7,736 nt of DNA, taken from assembly GCA_017560305.1 (NCBI GenBank), contig JAFYOF010000200.1, forward strand, positions 1-7,736. The letters are read 5' to 3'. Both the position numbers and the translations under genes were made by a program. The stretch comes from Alistipes sp. (GTDB taxonomy: Bacteria; Bacteroidota; Bacteroidia; Bacteroidales; Rikenellaceae). Position 1 is the stretch's first letter, and each line of letters opens with the position of its first letter. This document shows positions 7,113-7,736 of this stretch, in pieces. The notes beneath the pieces are model-generated. The model was not told the origin of the DNA. It ran no database searches and saw only the letters and a list, made by a program, of their open reading frames with translations.

Positions 7113-7359
7113 AAAGTTTCAAGCCTCTGTTTTTCTTTGGCTGAATAGGCTGACGGATTGATTGTCGGAGTTTATCGTATTGCTCGCAGAACCATTGGGT
7201 GGCAGCAACTAATGAAAATACGGTTCTTAACTTTGCGATTGAAAGCGGTATCACTCCCCGCTATCCAAGTGGTCTTTGTGATACTTCCAAATGCCACGAC
7301 AGAACTTCGGTTTTGTCCTTTTTCTGTTTCAGGGTAGTGAAGGTAGAAACTATCCGTAA
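7111..7359 (-). pseudogene. Decayed minus-strand gene remnant next to tetR
   Basis: On the minus strand a frame is open from 7359 down to the TAA at 7111-7113, broken only by a TAG at 7261-7263. The 49 codons after the TAG read ...VFSLVAATQWFCEQYDKLR... and end PKKNRGLKL. The 32 codons before it read ...KTEVLSWHLEVSQRPLG. The lysine/arginine-rich tail looks like the end of a DNA-associated or mobilisation protein, but I cannot name a family. A competing minus-strand frame at 7172-7408 (78 aa from an ATG; ...TDSFYLHYPETEKG...) and a plus-strand frame at 7199-7492 overlap it. I cannot exclude that one of these is the ancestral gene, so I call only a probable remnant, not a product. Confidence 0.35.
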
Positions 7360-7402
7360 TTATTCTGCCTTCAATGAGCAGTTTTGGCGGTTCGCTCAAT
7401 TT

Positions 7403-7434
7403 GGGCAAAAAGTGCCCCAGACAGCGTCTGGGCA
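7403..7434. other. Two mutually exclusive hairpins
   Basis: GGGCA (7403-7407) can pair with TGCCC (7413-7417). Alternatively 7413-7422 can pair with 7426-7434 (TGCCCCAGAC with GTCTGGGCA) as a 9-bp stem with one bulged C and an AGC loop. The two structures share 7413-7417 and cannot form together. The second is much stronger. No adjacent U tract or clear gene explains them. Confidence 0.45.
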
Positions 7435-7522
7435 GTGCTTGGCTGTGTTTCGCCTCTCACTTACTACTCTTATTTTAAGGAGGATTTGGTAATAGTTTCA
7501 GGGCAGTTATAGGGCAGTATTT

Positions 7523-7627
7523 AGGCAAAAAAAATAACCGACTGGACTGCCCAATCGGTCATTGTAAATCGTTGATATTTAGGTTTCTAACCTTTATCAA
7601 ACTACTAATACTCCTCCTCGTTAAAGA
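7523..7627. repeat. Direct repeat copy 2 (about 105 bases)
   Basis: Same orientation as 1777-1879 and about 88-89 percent alike by eye; see copy 1. Here the minus-strand frame ends ...IIFNEEEY at the TAG in 7605-7607, but its preceding codons do not resemble those of copy 1, and it is open for only about 22 codons. The repeat boundary therefore falls inside the last codons of two otherwise different minus-strand frames. Confidence 0.9.
7527..7563 (-). terminator. Minus-strand terminator in repeat copy 2
   Basis: The arms 7533-7545 and 7551-7563 form a 13-bp stem with a 5-base loop, and the A8 tract at 7527-7534 gives a minus-strand U tract. As in copy 1, the two imperfect positions are G-U pairs only in the minus-strand RNA. 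It lies about 40 bases beyond the minus-strand stop at 7605-7607. Confidence 0.8.
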
Positions 7628-7736
7628 TTATACCTAATTGTGTTATCTTATTTATAATCAATATTTTAAGTGATATTGCTCATCGTTAAGAGCAACTAAT
7701 GAATAATACTAAGTGCAATGTTTTACTGGGTCTAAT
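7628..7736. other. AT-rich right edge without a recognisable gene
   Basis: I see no convincing gene here. The minus-strand frame entering copy 2 is open only from about 7679. A 6-bp hairpin TTGCTC/GAGCAA (7676-7681 and 7690-7695) with an 8-base loop is present but weak. Confidence 0.5.

Noticed and set aside
1777..7627. CRISPR array or tandem repeat array
   Set aside because: There are only two copies, far apart and of about 103 bases; no regular spacers exist and no cas genes are visible.

Overview
The window most likely comes from a gut-type member of the Bacteroidales. The main promoter has the Bacteroidetes form (TTTG, about 20 bases, TAnnTTTG). The genes lack clear Shine-Dalgarno sequences. 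A serine-type sulfatase and a giant acyl-CoA dehydratase activase are both common in that group. The GC-rich sulfatase would fit Alistipes-like genomes, but genus is a guess.

Layout. (1) Bases 1-1348: the 3' part of a GC-rich sulfatase gene, entering from the left edge. (2) 1405-1707: an AT-richer 100-residue hypothetical protein with its own strong terminator at 1730-1757. (3) About 1710-2197: no convincing intact gene. It holds a minus-strand C-terminal coding remnant with a minus-strand terminator, inside a ~103-base repeat, followed by a large imperfect palindrome. (4) 2198-7106: a two-gene operon with a recognisable promoter, a palindromic operator-like site at the predicted transcription start, a 1404-residue fused activase/dehydratase-like iron-sulfur protein, and a TetR-family regulator whose start overlaps the activase stop by 11 bases. 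A terminator follows. (5) 7107-7736: a decayed minus-strand coding remnant, hairpins, and a second direct copy of the ~103-base repeat, again ending a minus-strand reading frame and carrying its terminator. The right edge is AT-rich and featureless.

How it fits together. The TetR protein probably represses its own operon through the TGACAC-AG-GTGTCA palindrome. The large protein carries two ATPase (ASKHA) activase modules, each with the cysteine pair that holds the bridging [4Fe-4S] cluster in HgdC-type activases. A cysteine-rich linker and dehydratase/DUF2229-like modules follow on the same chain. It therefore looks like an ATP-driven low-potential electron donor joined to its acceptor; the substrate is unknown. 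The operon is lower in GC than the sulfatase and lies between two same-direction repeat copies, so it may have been acquired, although the copies are too diverged for a recent single insertion.
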